Below are positions 1 to 8,187 of a stretch of DNA of 64,000 bases, piece by piece. Each line of letters opens with the position of its first letter. Within the stretch, counting starts at the first letter, position 1. Position numbers and translations under genes: made by a program. Below the pieces are notes generated by a model, which searched no databases, had not been told where the DNA came from, and saw only the letters and a program-made list of their open reading frames with translations. The DNA comes from Paenibacillus solanacearum (GTDB taxonomy: Bacteria > Bacillota > Bacilli > Paenibacillales > NBRC-103111): assembly GCF_910593845.1 (NCBI RefSeq), contig NZ_CAJVAS010000010.1, positions 1 through 64,000 on the forward strand. The letters are read 5' to 3'.

Positions 1-290
1 CGGCACGGGGCGTTGTTATGATAACGCACGAATGGAAAGCTTCTTTGCTACGCTCAAGAAAGAGAAGCTGTACAAGATCAAGACCGAGTACTATCCGATG
101 GCCTACATTAAATCGATCATCTTCAGATACATCATGGTCTACTACAATAGACGGCGGATCTACACCTCTAATCCAGGGGGCTGGCCGCCATCCATTTATC
201 GCGAAAGAATGCTGTCGCAAGCAGCTTAGTAACGGGATACCTGTATGAGTGTGTTTTCAAACTGCACTTTTATTGACAACTCCATAGACA
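1..290 (+). mobile_element. 3' end of an IS3-family insertion sequence
   Basis: The window opens inside an IS3-type transposase gene that stops at 229. Past the stop, the last bases before about 290 read as a candidate terminal repeat ending in CA, as IS3 elements usually do. The exact boundary is inferred: the other end lies outside the window, so neither the inverted repeat nor a target duplication can be confirmed. Confidence 0.6.
2..229 (+). CDS. IS3-family transposase OrfB, C-terminal part (cut by window edge)
   Basis: Frame 2 is open from the window edge to a TAG at 227-229. It encodes the end of a DDE (rve) integrase domain: the block [17 protein letters not shown] contains the E of the DDE triad and is typical of IS3/IS150 OrfB proteins, followed by the usual YYNRRR block. 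The enzyme would catalyse copy-out/paste-in transposition of its own element. Only about 75 residues are visible, so it cannot be said whether the element is intact. The first ATG in the visible part (32) is internal, not a true start. Confidence 0.8.
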   Translation, partial: GTGRCYDNARMESFFATLKKEKLYKIKTEYYPMAYIKSIIFRYIMVYYNRRRIYTSNPGGWPPSIYRERMLSQAA

Positions 291-368
291 AGATGTGTTA
301 TCCCACGCGGTTTATCAAAATACAAACCATCAGCCTCCTTAAATAAGTAATAGACTGACCTCACAAAT

Positions 369-423
369 AAAAACAGTGGCAGCCAAGGACTGAGAAAATG
401 TCCTAGACTGCCGCTGTTTTTTT
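369..423. terminator. Strong bidirectional hairpin between IS remnant and unknown gene
   Basis: A 14-bp stem with one G:T pair (369-382 against 410-423) is extended by an inner GGAC/GTCC helix and ends in a run of T on the + strand and of T on the minus strand. It would end transcription of the unknown minus-strand gene that stops at 517, and read-through from the IS. Confidence 0.7.
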
Positions 424-516
424 GCTAACGTTCTCTGCTATGTTAGTGATCCTCAATTTATTGAAATACCTGTAGGTAATTATGTCGGTAATGTGCCGCA
501 ATCTATGAAGAGGGTC

Positions 517-1494
517 TTAGAAGGTACCAGAGACATGCCATTCTATTGATTCGTGTTTTTTATAACTCCCCCCGATTTGAAATCCCAAAGCTAATAATTT
601 ACAACTTATATTACCGTCAATGCCAAAGTCATTGTCATTTTTAATAAATAATGAAAAGTCTTTTAATCCGTGAAGTAACCTCCCTTGAATAATTGGGTTC
701 CACATTGGATCTTGGTTGTACCAAAATATATTTTGGGGTATGTAAGGTTCTCTACCTTCGGCAAATTCAGCCTTAAATACCCGTTGCGTGTTAGAATCCC
801 GCAATTGCGTATAATTAGCCTCTATTTTAAAAGGAAATCTCGATAGTATTGCATCACCTGAAAAATCTCTAGAAAGACCTACACTATTCTCTATCTGAAT
901 CTTAGTGGCACCCAGACACATTAGCAGATTAATTGCTTCGATGAATTTATCTTCAAAGATCAAAGGATGAAAATCAGAAAGTGGATAGTACCTATTCTTA
1001 TCATAAGGATGGGCTGAGTAAAGAGTATTCGCTTTTGGATGACCCATCGGAAATTCTAGTTGTAACATCGCACATTCAAATTCAGAAATTAAATTGATCC
1101 CTTCTGTCCCCATACCCAAACTATGCAAATTTATCTTTTCGAAATAATAACTATTAATACCTAGCTTATTTTTACGCATTTCATAGTAACTATCTTCGTA
1201 CAATGCTAATAATTTAGTATACTGTTCTGCTTTACTAGGATCGCCTGATATGCGTTGTCTTAACCCCTCAGATTTTATATAAAACCGATCTTCTGACTCT
1301 TCCAATGACTTAAGTATAGACTGACGTGCACCAGATAATGATCTGTGTTCATTTATTAAATTATTATACCCCCGAGTATCATCTTGCAAAAACTGTGGTT
1401 CAAATATCACTAGTTGGCGATCATGATAACTTTGTTTATAAAACGATTCCTTTAAATTATCTGCGTATAATTTCCCGGCATCCGTTAGATTCAT
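517..1494 (-). CDS. Unknown protein, 325 aa, AT-rich, accessory region
   Basis: I do not recognise this family with confidence. The ATG is preceded by a good ribosome site (ACGGAGGT, 8 nt spacing). The N-terminal half is charged and probably helical (about residues 45-110). The C-terminal half is richer in aromatic and glycine residues, with blocks such as YYPLSDFHPLIFEDKF, WYNQDPMWNPIIQGRL and FQIGGSYKKHESIEWHV. No signal peptide or clear membrane segment is seen. It is much more AT-rich than the genes after 4.1 kb and lies between an IS remnant and a candidate transposon end, so it is probably cargo acquired by transfer. Cargo of Tn7-like elements is often defence-related, but nothing in the sequence proves such a role here. 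Confidence 0.75.
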   Translation of the reverse strand: MNLTDAGKLYADNLKESFYKQSYHDRQLVIFEPQFLQDDTRGYNNLINEHRSLSGARQSILKSLEESEDRFYIKSEGLRQRISGDPSKAEQYTKLLALYEDSYYEMRKNKLGINSYYFEKINLHSLGMGTEGINLISEFECAMLQLEFPMGHPKANTLYSAHPYDKNRYYPLSDFHPLIFEDKFIEAINLLMCLGATKIQIENSVGLSRDFSGDAILSRFPFKIEANYTQLRDSNTQRVFKAEFAEGREPYIPQNIFWYNQDPMWNPIIQGRLLHGLKDFSLFIKNDNDFGIDGNISCKLLALGFQIGGSYKKHESIEWHVSGTF

Positions 1495-1688
1495 TATGTA
1501 TACCTCCGTTGTAGTTCAAGGTTGAACGATTCTCTCTAGTATCTTTTTTTATAACTGTTTCTGCCGGTTAACGTGCGTTTTCAGTTTATGTTCGATCACT
1601 ATACATGACTCAATCCCTCCAAGACAATTATCCCATTAGAAGATCGTGGCATCCAGCAAAACTGCCCCGTAATGAACTGAGCAGTCAG

Positions 1689-1754
1689 TCTAGAACTTTA
1701 TTTTCTCAGTCTAATACTTTATTTTCCAGATCACAATTTTATTTTCTGCTAACA
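1689..1754 (-). mobile_element. Candidate second Tn7-type transposon end (tandem repeats plus terminal ACA)
   Basis: Three direct repeats start at 1689, 1710 and 1731 (TCTAGAACTTTATTTTC, TCTAATACTTTATTTTC, TCACAATTTTATTTTC), an exact 21-bp period. The last repeat ends 8 bp before ACA at 1752-1754. Read on the minus strand this is TGT, a short gap, then three same-direction sites. The layout matches the end at 3991-4059, though the repeat sequence differs. Tn7-family TnsB proteins bind such 20-22 bp spaced sites. A similar site on the + strand at 341-358 (AAATAAGTAATAGACTGA) could belong to the opposite end. No matching 5-bp target duplication was found, so the assignment is tentative. Confidence 0.45.
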
Positions 1755-1835
1755 CTTGCACGAATAAGTTAGCCGCTAACTGTCTGAAATCATAAATAAT
1801 AAAGTCTATTGTCCCATATCGTTGTACACATATAA

Positions 1836-1871
1836 ACAAAGAAAGAACGCTTTACAGCACTCTTTCTTTGT
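1836..1871. terminator. Perfect 11-bp inverted repeat, possible terminator
   Basis: ACAAAGAAAGA at 1836-1846 pairs perfectly with TCTTTCTTTGT at 1861-1871 around a 14-nt loop. The stem is AT-rich and is followed on the minus strand by a short T-rich stretch, so it could be a weak terminator for the small reading frame at 1895-2021 or for tniQ read-through. Confidence 0.45.
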
Positions 1872-1894
1872 AAAAAAGTCTTGATAATTTGAAT

Positions 1895-2021
1895 CTATAA
1901 ACGGCGGTTTTTCGTTTTTCTGCGCAACGCTCTGTAAATTCCACGTCCTGCCCAGAAAGCTCCGAGCAACGAGGAAACGAACTTAAGTACGATAGTAGCT
2001 TTTTTTGAAAAATGGAATCAT
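1895..2021 (-). pseudogene. Small basic ORF (about 41 aa) broken by one extra A in an A7 run
   Basis: An ATG at 2019-2021 follows an AGGAG motif by 11 nt and starts MIPFFKK. The frame then hits a stop after 13 codons. If one A of the seven-A run (complement of 2000-2006) is removed, the frame continues as a membrane-like segment (FVSSLLGAFWAGRGIYRAL), then a strongly basic tail RRKTKNRRL and a stop at 1895. The length 127 nt is three times 42 plus one, which fits a single-base insertion. It could be a decayed gene, slippage-dependent expression, or a sequencing error in the homopolymer. Function unknown. Confidence 0.4.
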
Positions 2022-2250
2022 AGGCACTCTCAACTCCTGATAGAAATGAATTGGCGCGCCCATGACTCCACCGTCCACATTGTCTGCCTTAATAATACCA
2101 TATTTAACCTAACCTACCTAATTGTTTTAATTACATAGGATTTCGTCTAAGATCAACAGTCGTTAAAAAAACTAAAGGGAGGGGACAGCATCAGCCAATA
2201 TTTCAATCGTGTAAATACTTTTACTTTGCTTAAATTTGACTAATGTCATT

Positions 2251-3942
2251 TTAAAGCCAACCTGAAATTCCCAAACGCCGATGTTTCCTAACTTCGTTTA
2301 TGCTCATCTTATCGAACAAAAAAAGTATTTCTTCAACACATGCTTTCAAATAATAAGGTGTGCCTTCGTGTCCCTGTAGGTAGAAACCTTCCAGTTGACC
2401 TGCATTGAGCAAGGCATACCCTAATTTCTCCATTACCGTAGGGCGAGGTAAATAATCTTCAAGATCATTACTGAGAGCTTGTAATGCACAAATGACCTCT
2501 TCTTTTTTATAGAGATATTTTCGCACCCTATGCCTAGATTTAAAAAATATCTTTACTCCGACACGATCCAAATAATTAATAAGAGTTTTTGAATCCCAGA
2601 TGCTGCTGGGAAGAAATTCATCAATGGTTGCATATTTATCAAATGCGTCCTTCTGTTGCAATAGCGTATTAAAATGATAACATTTCTCCCCTATGTATGT
2701 CCGACTAGGTATACCAATGAACTCACAGATTATAGTAATTGAAAGTTTATCTTTGTCTAGAACACGAGCGACTTCTTCCAGCGAATAGTAATTGAAACTA
2801 TGTTTGGCATTGCGGAATTCGTTCAATATTAATGAAATTTGGTTTTTATGTATAAGTTTTCGGTGATTTCGCGGATGCGTTACTAATGTTATATTTAATT
2901 TTCTCAAACACTTATGCAAAACCTCTTGAGGTATATTATATAGCATCTTTAATGTGGCAATTTGTAAATAATTATTATCATATTCAATATTCTCTGATGT
3001 AAATTTGTGATAACCACCATACCCTACTTCGTCCAAATAAGAATGCCATAACAAATTATTGAGTCTTTGATCAGTTATCATATAAATAAATCTCGAAAAA
3101 AATCCTTGAATTTTATTGTGATTATTTGCGAATTGATCCTGCAGAAATAAAATTAATTTTGTAGGCCAAGCTGACAATAGTTGACGTGCATGCGTCATCA
3201 ATTGAAATTGAATTTTTATGTCTCGGAAATATCCATTGTATGCAAGCCTCTTCTTCTCAGTATTACTCATATCCAAATTATAGAAATTCGTTTTATCAAC
3301 TAGATAATAGGATAACCATTGAGTTAGGATTAATTGTTCCATATTACTAAGCGAATGGGAGAGGAATGGGGAATCAACCCCCATAAACTCACCTGATCCT
3401 GATAAATACTCTTCAATTTGAGGAGTACTCTGGGCATTACTTTTCCTATATTCGAATGAACAGTTTCCACACTTTCCTAGTGTAACATCCTTAATATTGA
3501 TTTTTGCATGACAACATGGGCACTGATCTAATAAATAGATTTTGTGTTCAAAACAATAAGTATGATGAGTTAAACACCAAAAAGCCCTGTGATACTGTTT
3601 AAGATTTAAACATTCTGGGCAGCAGCGGGTATATAACTTCGTTTTCCACTCAGGTAAGGTAAGTCCTTGTAAATACCAGTTGTATGGGTAAATCTGGTCT
3701 TCAGTAATAGATTGGCCGGTTAAATCATGAATCTTACCCAAGTTATATTGGATGTCTTTCTCTTTCGCATAATCACGAATATACTTAATGTTTAGATCTT
3801 TAAGTTCACGATGATTTATGAATGCTAATCTATATAAGAACCCTTCTAAAGATTCATCAGAGTATTTATCTATCCGGTTAGGTAGCATTTTCATCAGACA
3901 TCGTCTCTTTTCGGCAGAAATAAGGTAGACAATTTCCATCAT
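2251..3942 (-). CDS. tniQ: TnsD/TniQ-family transposon target-selection protein
   Basis: The N-terminal part shows the TniQ signature: a leading LPNRIDKYSDESLEGFLYRL block, then zinc-finger motifs in order (CCPECL; YHRAFWCLTHHTYCFEH; CPCCHAK; CGNC). TniQ/TnsD proteins recognise the target DNA for Tn7-like transposons and recruit the TnsC ATPase and TnsB transposase. At 563 aa it is as long as TnsD proteins that bind a fixed chromosomal site, longer than short TniQ forms used with CRISPR. It is transcribed away from the transposon end at 4059 and faces away from nrdJ. No tnsA, tnsB or tnsC is in the window; they may lie to the left or be lost. The start is uncertain: a second candidate is the Met of MKMLPN, 16 codons in. 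Base composition is AT-rich, unlike nrdJ. Confidence 0.85.
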   Translation of the reverse strand: MMEIVYLISAEKRRCLMKMLPNRIDKYSDESLEGFLYRLAFINHRELKDLNIKYIRDYAKEKDIQYNLGKIHDLTGQSITEDQIYPYNWYLQGLTLPEWKTKLYTRCCPECLNLKQYHRAFWCLTHHTYCFEHKIYLLDQCPCCHAKINIKDVTLGKCGNCSFEYRKSNAQSTPQIEEYLSGSGEFMGVDSPFLSHSLSNMEQLILTQWLSYYLVDKTNFYNLDMSNTEKKRLAYNGYFRDIKIQFQLMTHARQLLSAWPTKLILFLQDQFANNHNKIQGFFSRFIYMITDQRLNNLLWHSYLDEVGYGGYHKFTSENIEYDNNYLQIATLKMLYNIPQEVLHKCLRKLNITLVTHPRNHRKLIHKNQISLILNEFRNAKHSFNYYSLEEVARVLDKDKLSITIICEFIGIPSRTYIGEKCYHFNTLLQQKDAFDKYATIDEFLPSSIWDSKTLINYLDRVGVKIFFKSRHRVRKYLYKKEEVICALQALSNDLEDYLPRPTVMEKLGYALLNAGQLEGFYLQGHEGTPYYLKACVEEILFLFDKMSINEVRKHRRLGISGWL

Positions 3943-3990
3943 TGCCTACCCCGTTGTATTTTTATTCAACTAAGTGCATAAAAGAATGTT

Positions 3991-4059
3991 TCTAACGAAT
4001 TCTGCAACAAACCGTCTAACGAATTATGAAACAATTCCAATTAATTCTGGAATTTCACA
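3991..4059 (-). mobile_element. Right end of Tn7-like element: terminal TGT/ACA and three tandem sites
   Basis: Three same-direction repeats lie at 3991-4007 (TCTAACGAATTCTGCAA), 4015-4031 (TCTAACGAATTATGAAA) and 4036-4052 (TCCAATTAATTCTGGAA), spaced 24 and 21 bp. Seven bases later the sequence reaches ACA at 4057-4059, which is TGT on the strand reading into the element. This is the architecture of Tn7-family ends, and tniQ lies just inside. The tip is 33 bp past the nrdJ stop codon, close to the roughly 25-bp distance of Tn7 from glmS. The right flank (4060-4064) reads TTTAT; a matching copy next to a left tip was not found. Confidence 0.65.
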
Positions 4060-4092
4060 TTTATTTAATTACAGCTCATGACACAGAAAAAC

Positions 4093-6702
4093 TTAACTAC
4101 ACTTGCTATAACCGCAGTTGCTGCAATTTTTGCAGCCTTCCGTATTAATCAGCGAGGCGGAGCCGCAGGACGGGCACAGGTCCAGCGAGGTTGCCGCATT
4201 GCGGGTAACCGCGTACTGCGCGGTCGTCTCCATGACGACCTCTTGTGTGGCAGTGACGTAGTCGTCTGCGCTGTCTGTGGACTCGCCGTGCATTTCCAGC
4301 GCCTTGGCGACCGCGTCGGCGATCGATTCGACACGGTTGGCGCCGAAGCCGATGGCGCCGGAACCGCCGATGCCTTTCAGATGCTTCGTCAGCAGTTGTA
4401 CCTTGTCGCCGTGATCGCCGTAGCGAAGGAACAAGGAGCAGACGCGGCCGAGCGCTTCGGACATGGCGAACACATCGGAACCGGCTTTGCCGACGTTCAT
4501 AAAAATTTCGCTCGGGCTGCCGTTCATATCGTTAATCGTAATATAAGCCATGCCGAATGGCGTATTGAACTTGTACGTAGCGCCGCGCAAAATTTGCGGA
4601 CGGCGTTTGTACTGCTTGTCGAAGGTGCGCTCCGTCTTCGCGTCGACCTTCACGGCCAGCGATTGCGACAAATTCGTCAGCGACGATTCCTCCGATCGGC
4701 TTGCGGTCTCGGCAGCCGGGGCTGCTTGCGCTGCCGCTTCGGCCGGCTTCGCCTCCGCCGACTTCTCTTCCTTCTTGTCGGTGCTCAGCACCTGCACGTC
4801 ACGGCTGCCGTCGCGGTAGATCGTAACGCCCTTGCAGCCGAGATCGAAGGCCAGCTCGTACAGCCGCTTCGTTTCTTCGACCGTGAAGTCGGACGGGCAG
4901 TTCGCCGTCTTGGAGATCGAGCTGTCGACCCATTTTTGAATGGCCGCTTGCGCGCGGATATGATCCTCCGCCGACAAATCCATCGCAGTGACGAAGTGGC
5001 TTGGGAGTTCCTGACCCGGGTGCTGATCTTTCCACTGCTGCGCGATCGGCACATATTGCTTATCGAAGCCGAGACGGCTTTGACGGTAATATTCGAAGGC
5101 AAAGTACGGCTCTATCCCGGTCGACGTACCGACCATCGTTCCCGTACTGCCGGTCGGCGCCTGCGTGATGACCGTTACGTTTCGCATTCCTTTGTTCTTG
5201 ATCGCCGCGCCGACTTCCGGGAATACGTCCACCATGTTTTTCATGAAGCCGCTTTGCAGAAACTTCTCGCAGTCGAAATGCTGGAACGAGCCCTTTTCCT
5301 CGGCGATGTCGGCGGAAGCCAGATAAGACTCCTTCGCCATAAAGCCGTACAGCTTGTCGAGGAATTCAAGCGATTCCGCACTGCCGTAGCGGATGCCCAG
5401 CTTGATCATCAGCTCGGCAAGGCCCATGGAGCCAAGCCCGATGCGACGCTCACCCTGCTGGTTGACTCGGTTCTCTTCGAAGTGGTAAGGTGTCTTGTCG
5501 ATTACGTTATCCAGGAATCGGGTGGAGTAACGGACGACCTTCGACAGTTCCTCCCACGCCACATCGTTGTTCGCCTCGTCGTAGAACTTGGACAAGTTGA
5601 TGGCCGACAAGTTGCATACGCCCCACGCCGGCAGCCCTTGCTCTCCGCACGGATTCGTACAGATGATCGGATTGAAGTACCAGCTGTTGGACATCTGATT
5701 GTAATATTCCATGAAGACGACGCCCGGCTCGGCCGATTTCCAGGCGGACTCAATGATCGTATGCCACACATCGCGCGCCTTAACGGTGCGGTAGTGGATA
5801 ATGTTCCTGCCGGACTTCCTCCACTTCTCCAGATCGCCGTCCCAGATGTCGTCATACTCCGGATCGGCTGTATCGGGATAGACAAGCTCCCAATCGAGAT
5901 CTTCCTTGACCGCCTTCATGAAGCTGTTGCTGACGCAAACGGATAAGTTGGCGTTTGTAATTTGTCCCATCGTTTGCTTCACGGTAATGAAGTCGACGAC
6001 GTCCGGATGCCAGTCATTGATCATCAGCATCAGCGCGCCGCGGCGGCTGCCGCCCTGCTCGATCAGGCCGGTCGTGTAACTGAACAGGCCGCCCCAGGAT
6101 ACGGCGCCGCTCGAAGAGCCGTTGACGCCCCTGACCACGGAACGACGAGGACGGAGCGAGGACAGGTTGATGCCTACGCCGCCGCCGCGCGCCATAATTT
6201 CCGTCATCTCCGACAACGTAGCCATAATGCCGCCACGGCTGTCGTGAGGAGACGGGATCACGTAACAGTTGAACAAGGTAAGCTCGTCGCTCGCATCCGC
6301 GCCGGCAGCGATCCGGCCGCCCGGCACAAGCTTCCAGTCATCCAATATGTAGCGGAATTTCTCCGTCCATTCTTTTTTCTTCTCAGGAGAAGCTTCTACG
6401 GAAGCCATTGCAGCGGCCAAGCGATCCCACATTTGTCCGGGCGTTTTCTCCAGCGTCAGCGTCAGCTTTTCAACGGCGGATTCGACGATGTCACCGTTCC
6501 TCAGCTTGACCTTGACCTGTCTTCCTTGACGTTCGACGACTTCACCCACCTCTTTGGCAGGAAACTTCGGATCGTCTTTCGTAAGCACGAGCACCGTATC
6601 GCCTACTTTCGTATGGCTTGTATCGGCGTCTTTCATCGCGTAACGGTCAAGAAATATTTTCTCGCTTAGGCCTTCCAATTTGGTTTGCTGCATGATCTTC
6701 AA
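4093..6702 (-). CDS. nrdJ: Adenosylcobalamin-dependent class II ribonucleotide reductase
   Basis: It reduces ribonucleotides to deoxyribonucleotides using AdoCbl as radical source, independent of oxygen. Seen: an N-terminal block with LFNCYVIPSP (first redox Cys), a GGGVGINLSSLRPRR loop, the active-site block NPCGEQGLPAWGVCNLS (N, C, E) near residue 350, and a Cys-rich C-terminus (CPSCGS, CKNCSNCGYSKC) that supplies the regenerating thiols. Length 869 aa is normal for the Bacillales type. I chose the TTG at 6700-6702 because a GGAGG lies 8 nt upstream; an ATG three codons later is the alternative. Two NrdR-like boxes lie about 210 bp upstream. The 3' end borders a Tn7-like transposon end and may be its attachment site. 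Confidence 0.95.
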   Translation of the reverse strand: MKIMQQTKLEGLSEKIFLDRYAMKDADTSHTKVGDTVLVLTKDDPKFPAKEVGEVVERQGRQVKVKLRNGDIVESAVEKLTLTLEKTPGQMWDRLAAAMASVEASPEKKKEWTEKFRYILDDWKLVPGGRIAAGADASDELTLFNCYVIPSPHDSRGGIMATLSEMTEIMARGGGVGINLSSLRPRRSVVRGVNGSSSGAVSWGGLFSYTTGLIEQGGSRRGALMLMINDWHPDVVDFITVKQTMGQITNANLSVCVSNSFMKAVKEDLDWELVYPDTADPEYDDIWDGDLEKWRKSGRNIIHYRTVKARDVWHTIIESAWKSAEPGVVFMEYYNQMSNSWYFNPIICTNPCGEQGLPAWGVCNLSAINLSKFYDEANNDVAWEELSKVVRYSTRFLDNVIDKTPYHFEENRVNQQGERRIGLGSMGLAELMIKLGIRYGSAESLEFLDKLYGFMAKESYLASADIAEEKGSFQHFDCEKFLQSGFMKNMVDVFPEVGAAIKNKGMRNVTVITQAPTGSTGTMVGTSTGIEPYFAFEYYRQSRLGFDKQYVPIAQQWKDQHPGQELPSHFVTAMDLSAEDHIRAQAAIQKWVDSSISKTANCPSDFTVEETKRLYELAFDLGCKGVTIYRDGSRDVQVLSTDKKEEKSAEAKPAEAAAQAAPAAETASRSEESSLTNLSQSLAVKVDAKTERTFDKQYKRRPQILRGATYKFNTPFGMAYITINDMNGSPSEIFMNVGKAGSDVFAMSEALGRVCSLFLRYGDHGDKVQLLTKHLKGIGGSGAIGFGANRVESIADAVAKALEMHGESTDSADDYVTATQEVVMETTAQYAVTRNAATSLDLCPSCGSASLINTEGCKNCSNCGYSKCS

Positions 6703-6912
6703 ATCGACAACCTCCCGGAAATGGTATTCATGTGAGGGCATGGAACCTGCCCTCGAATTCGACATGATCTAGAAACAAAGACAAGCATCCGAACCGGTCT
6801 GGCTGCCCGTTCCGGCCGCGCAAAGACAAGTGCCGGAAGACCAAAAACGTCAAAAAAGGCGCTATAAAGCCATTTCTGACGAGTGGTGCACGCTTATCCA
6901 TTTTCTGAAAAA
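6703..6912 (-). other. Long nrdJ leader with a GC-rich hairpin
   Basis: About 210 nt separate the NrdR-like boxes from the nrdJ start. Near the 3' end a perfect 7-bp stem (6734-6740 with 6748-6754, GAGGGCA/TGCCCTC) sits some 20 nt before the ribosome site. It has no U-tract, so it is not a terminator. I see no cobalamin-riboswitch consensus in this leader. Confidence 0.4.
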
Positions 6913-6961
6913 TCACAATATCTGGTATGCGAAATTCATTATACAATACAATATATAGTGT
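6913..6961 (-). promoter_or_regulatory. Pair of NrdR-like boxes upstream of nrdJ
   Basis: 6946-6961 reads ACACTATATATTGTAT on the minus strand, a near-perfect NrdR box. 6913-6928 (TCACAATATCTGGTAT on the + strand) is a weaker copy. Their starts are 33 bp apart, about three helical turns, as usual for paired NrdR sites. NrdR is an ATP/dATP-sensing repressor of ribonucleotide reductase genes, so nrdJ is probably repressed when dNTPs are high. Confidence 0.7.
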
Positions 6962-7311
6962 TTCTAATGAATCGCCGGCGATTTTGGCGCTGAAATTCCG
7001 GCAACAGGACCGAAAGCTTCTATTTGCTCTATCAATCTCTCTTTTTTGTCTTACCAAATCTCCATTTCATTCGACACCGTTCGATTCGATTGCAGGTCCG
7101 AAGGAACTATGTCTTCTGCCCGTAAGACCTATTGCCTTGATTCCATCTGCGGGGAACATAGAAAAATCGATTTTGACAACCGATGCTGCACTTGTTAGTC
7201 TAATATCGATAATAACATAAGCGTACGTAAAAAGCAAACAAACGTTCGCCTCATAAGATCAACATCACACCCAACCCCATCCCTACATACTGATCGGAGG
7301 AAGATGCAGAC

Positions 7312-8154
7312 ATGCAGCAAATCTACTTGTATCAAGACCGGCTGACTCCGTTGACGGAAGTTCATATTTCGCCGGAGGACCGGGGCTATTACTTCGGAGA
7401 CGGCGCCTATGAGGTATTTCGGGTGTACAACGGAAAACTGTACGAAACGGAAGCCCATTTCACGCGATTGAACAAAACGGTGGACGCGCTGCGTATCCAC
7501 CTTCCCCTCGGCCAACCGGCTCTCACGCAGCGGCTGGAGGAGCTGATCCAAGCAAACGGACTGCAGGATGGTATCGTATACATGCAGATTACGAGAGGCG
7601 CCGCTGCCCGCGTTCACGCTTTTCCATCCGGCGCCGAACCGGTGCTCATGGCCTATACCCAGACGCTCGCGCGTCCGTATGCCTCTATGGAACAGGGCAT
7701 CGCGGCCATCACAGCGGACGACATCCGCTGGCTGCGCTGCGACCTGAAGACGCTGAACCTGCTCCCCAACGTCATGGCCAAGCAGACCGCCATCGACCGG
7801 GGCGCCGGCGACGTTATCTTTCACCGCAGCGGCACCGTGACTGAGTGCAGTTCCTCCAACATCATGATGGTCAAAAACGGCGTCGTGCGCACCCATCCGG
7901 CGAACAACCTGATATTGCACGGCGTGACGAGAGCGGTTGTGCTGCGCCTGGCGCAGGCGGAAGGCATTCCGGTTCAGGAGATGCCATTTACGGTGGAAGA
8001 GCTGCTGGAAGCCGACGAAGCGTTCATCACCGGCACGACGGTGGAAGTCACTCCCGTGACGAGCGTCGACGGCAAGCCGATCGGCGACGGGAGCCCGGGA
8101 GCGGTCACCCGCAGGCTGCAGCAGGCGTTCGATACCTCCATTCCAACCGCATAA
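7312..8154 (+). CDS. dat: D-amino acid aminotransferase (PLP fold type IV)
   Basis: It interconverts D-alanine and D-glutamate with their keto acids, supplying D-amino acids for peptidoglycan. Seen: the N-terminal RGYYFGDGAYEVFRV block of fold-IV transaminases, the PLP lysine in RCDLKTLNLLPN (Lys146), the conserved Glu in GTVTECSSSN (Glu178), and the C-terminal TGTTVEVTPV loop. Length 280 aa is typical. GGAGG is 11 nt before the ATG; the nearer ATG at 7304 is in another frame. It stands alone, divergent from nrdJ. A branched-chain transaminase is a less likely alternative because the RCDxKxLNLL block is characteristic of D-amino acid enzymes. Confidence 0.93.
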   Translation: MQQIYLYQDRLTPLTEVHISPEDRGYYFGDGAYEVFRVYNGKLYETEAHFTRLNKTVDALRIHLPLGQPALTQRLEELIQANGLQDGIVYMQITRGAAARVHAFPSGAEPVLMAYTQTLARPYASMEQGIAAITADDIRWLRCDLKTLNLLPNVMAKQTAIDRGAGDVIFHRSGTVTECSSSNIMMVKNGVVRTHPANNLILHGVTRAVVLRLAQAEGIPVQEMPFTVEELLEADEAFITGTTVEVTPVTSVDGKPIGDGSPGAVTRRLQQAFDTSIPTA

Positions 8155-8187
8155 ACGCAACAAAGCGGAAGTCAGACCCCTGTCCTC

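Larger units (their letters stand above)
1495..2250. other. Gene-poor AT-rich stretch in accessory region
   Basis: This 756-bp stretch has no intact gene of normal length. It holds the ribosome site of the unknown gene, three tandem 17-bp repeats next to a terminal ACA (1689-1754), a perfect 11-bp hairpin (1836-1871) and a small frameshifted reading frame (1895-2021). From 2022 to 2250 nothing further is recognisable. Confidence 0.6.

Noticed and set aside
423..546. Short + strand frame (FIEIPVGNYVGNVPQSMK...) before the unknown gene
   Set aside because: It looks protein-like but has no start or ribosome site and overlaps the end of the opposite-strand gene; at most a gene remnant.
1500..2250. 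CRISPR array or guide-type repeat next to tniQ
   Set aside because: Only three 17-bp repeats with 4-bp gaps; no spacers of 30-40 bp and no cas gene, so no evidence for a CRISPR-associated transposon.
4078..5946. A 622-codon + strand open frame opposite nrdJ
   Set aside because: It lies fully within nrdJ on the other strand, has Arg/Leu/Val-rich composition typical of an antisense shadow, and no ribosome site or motif.
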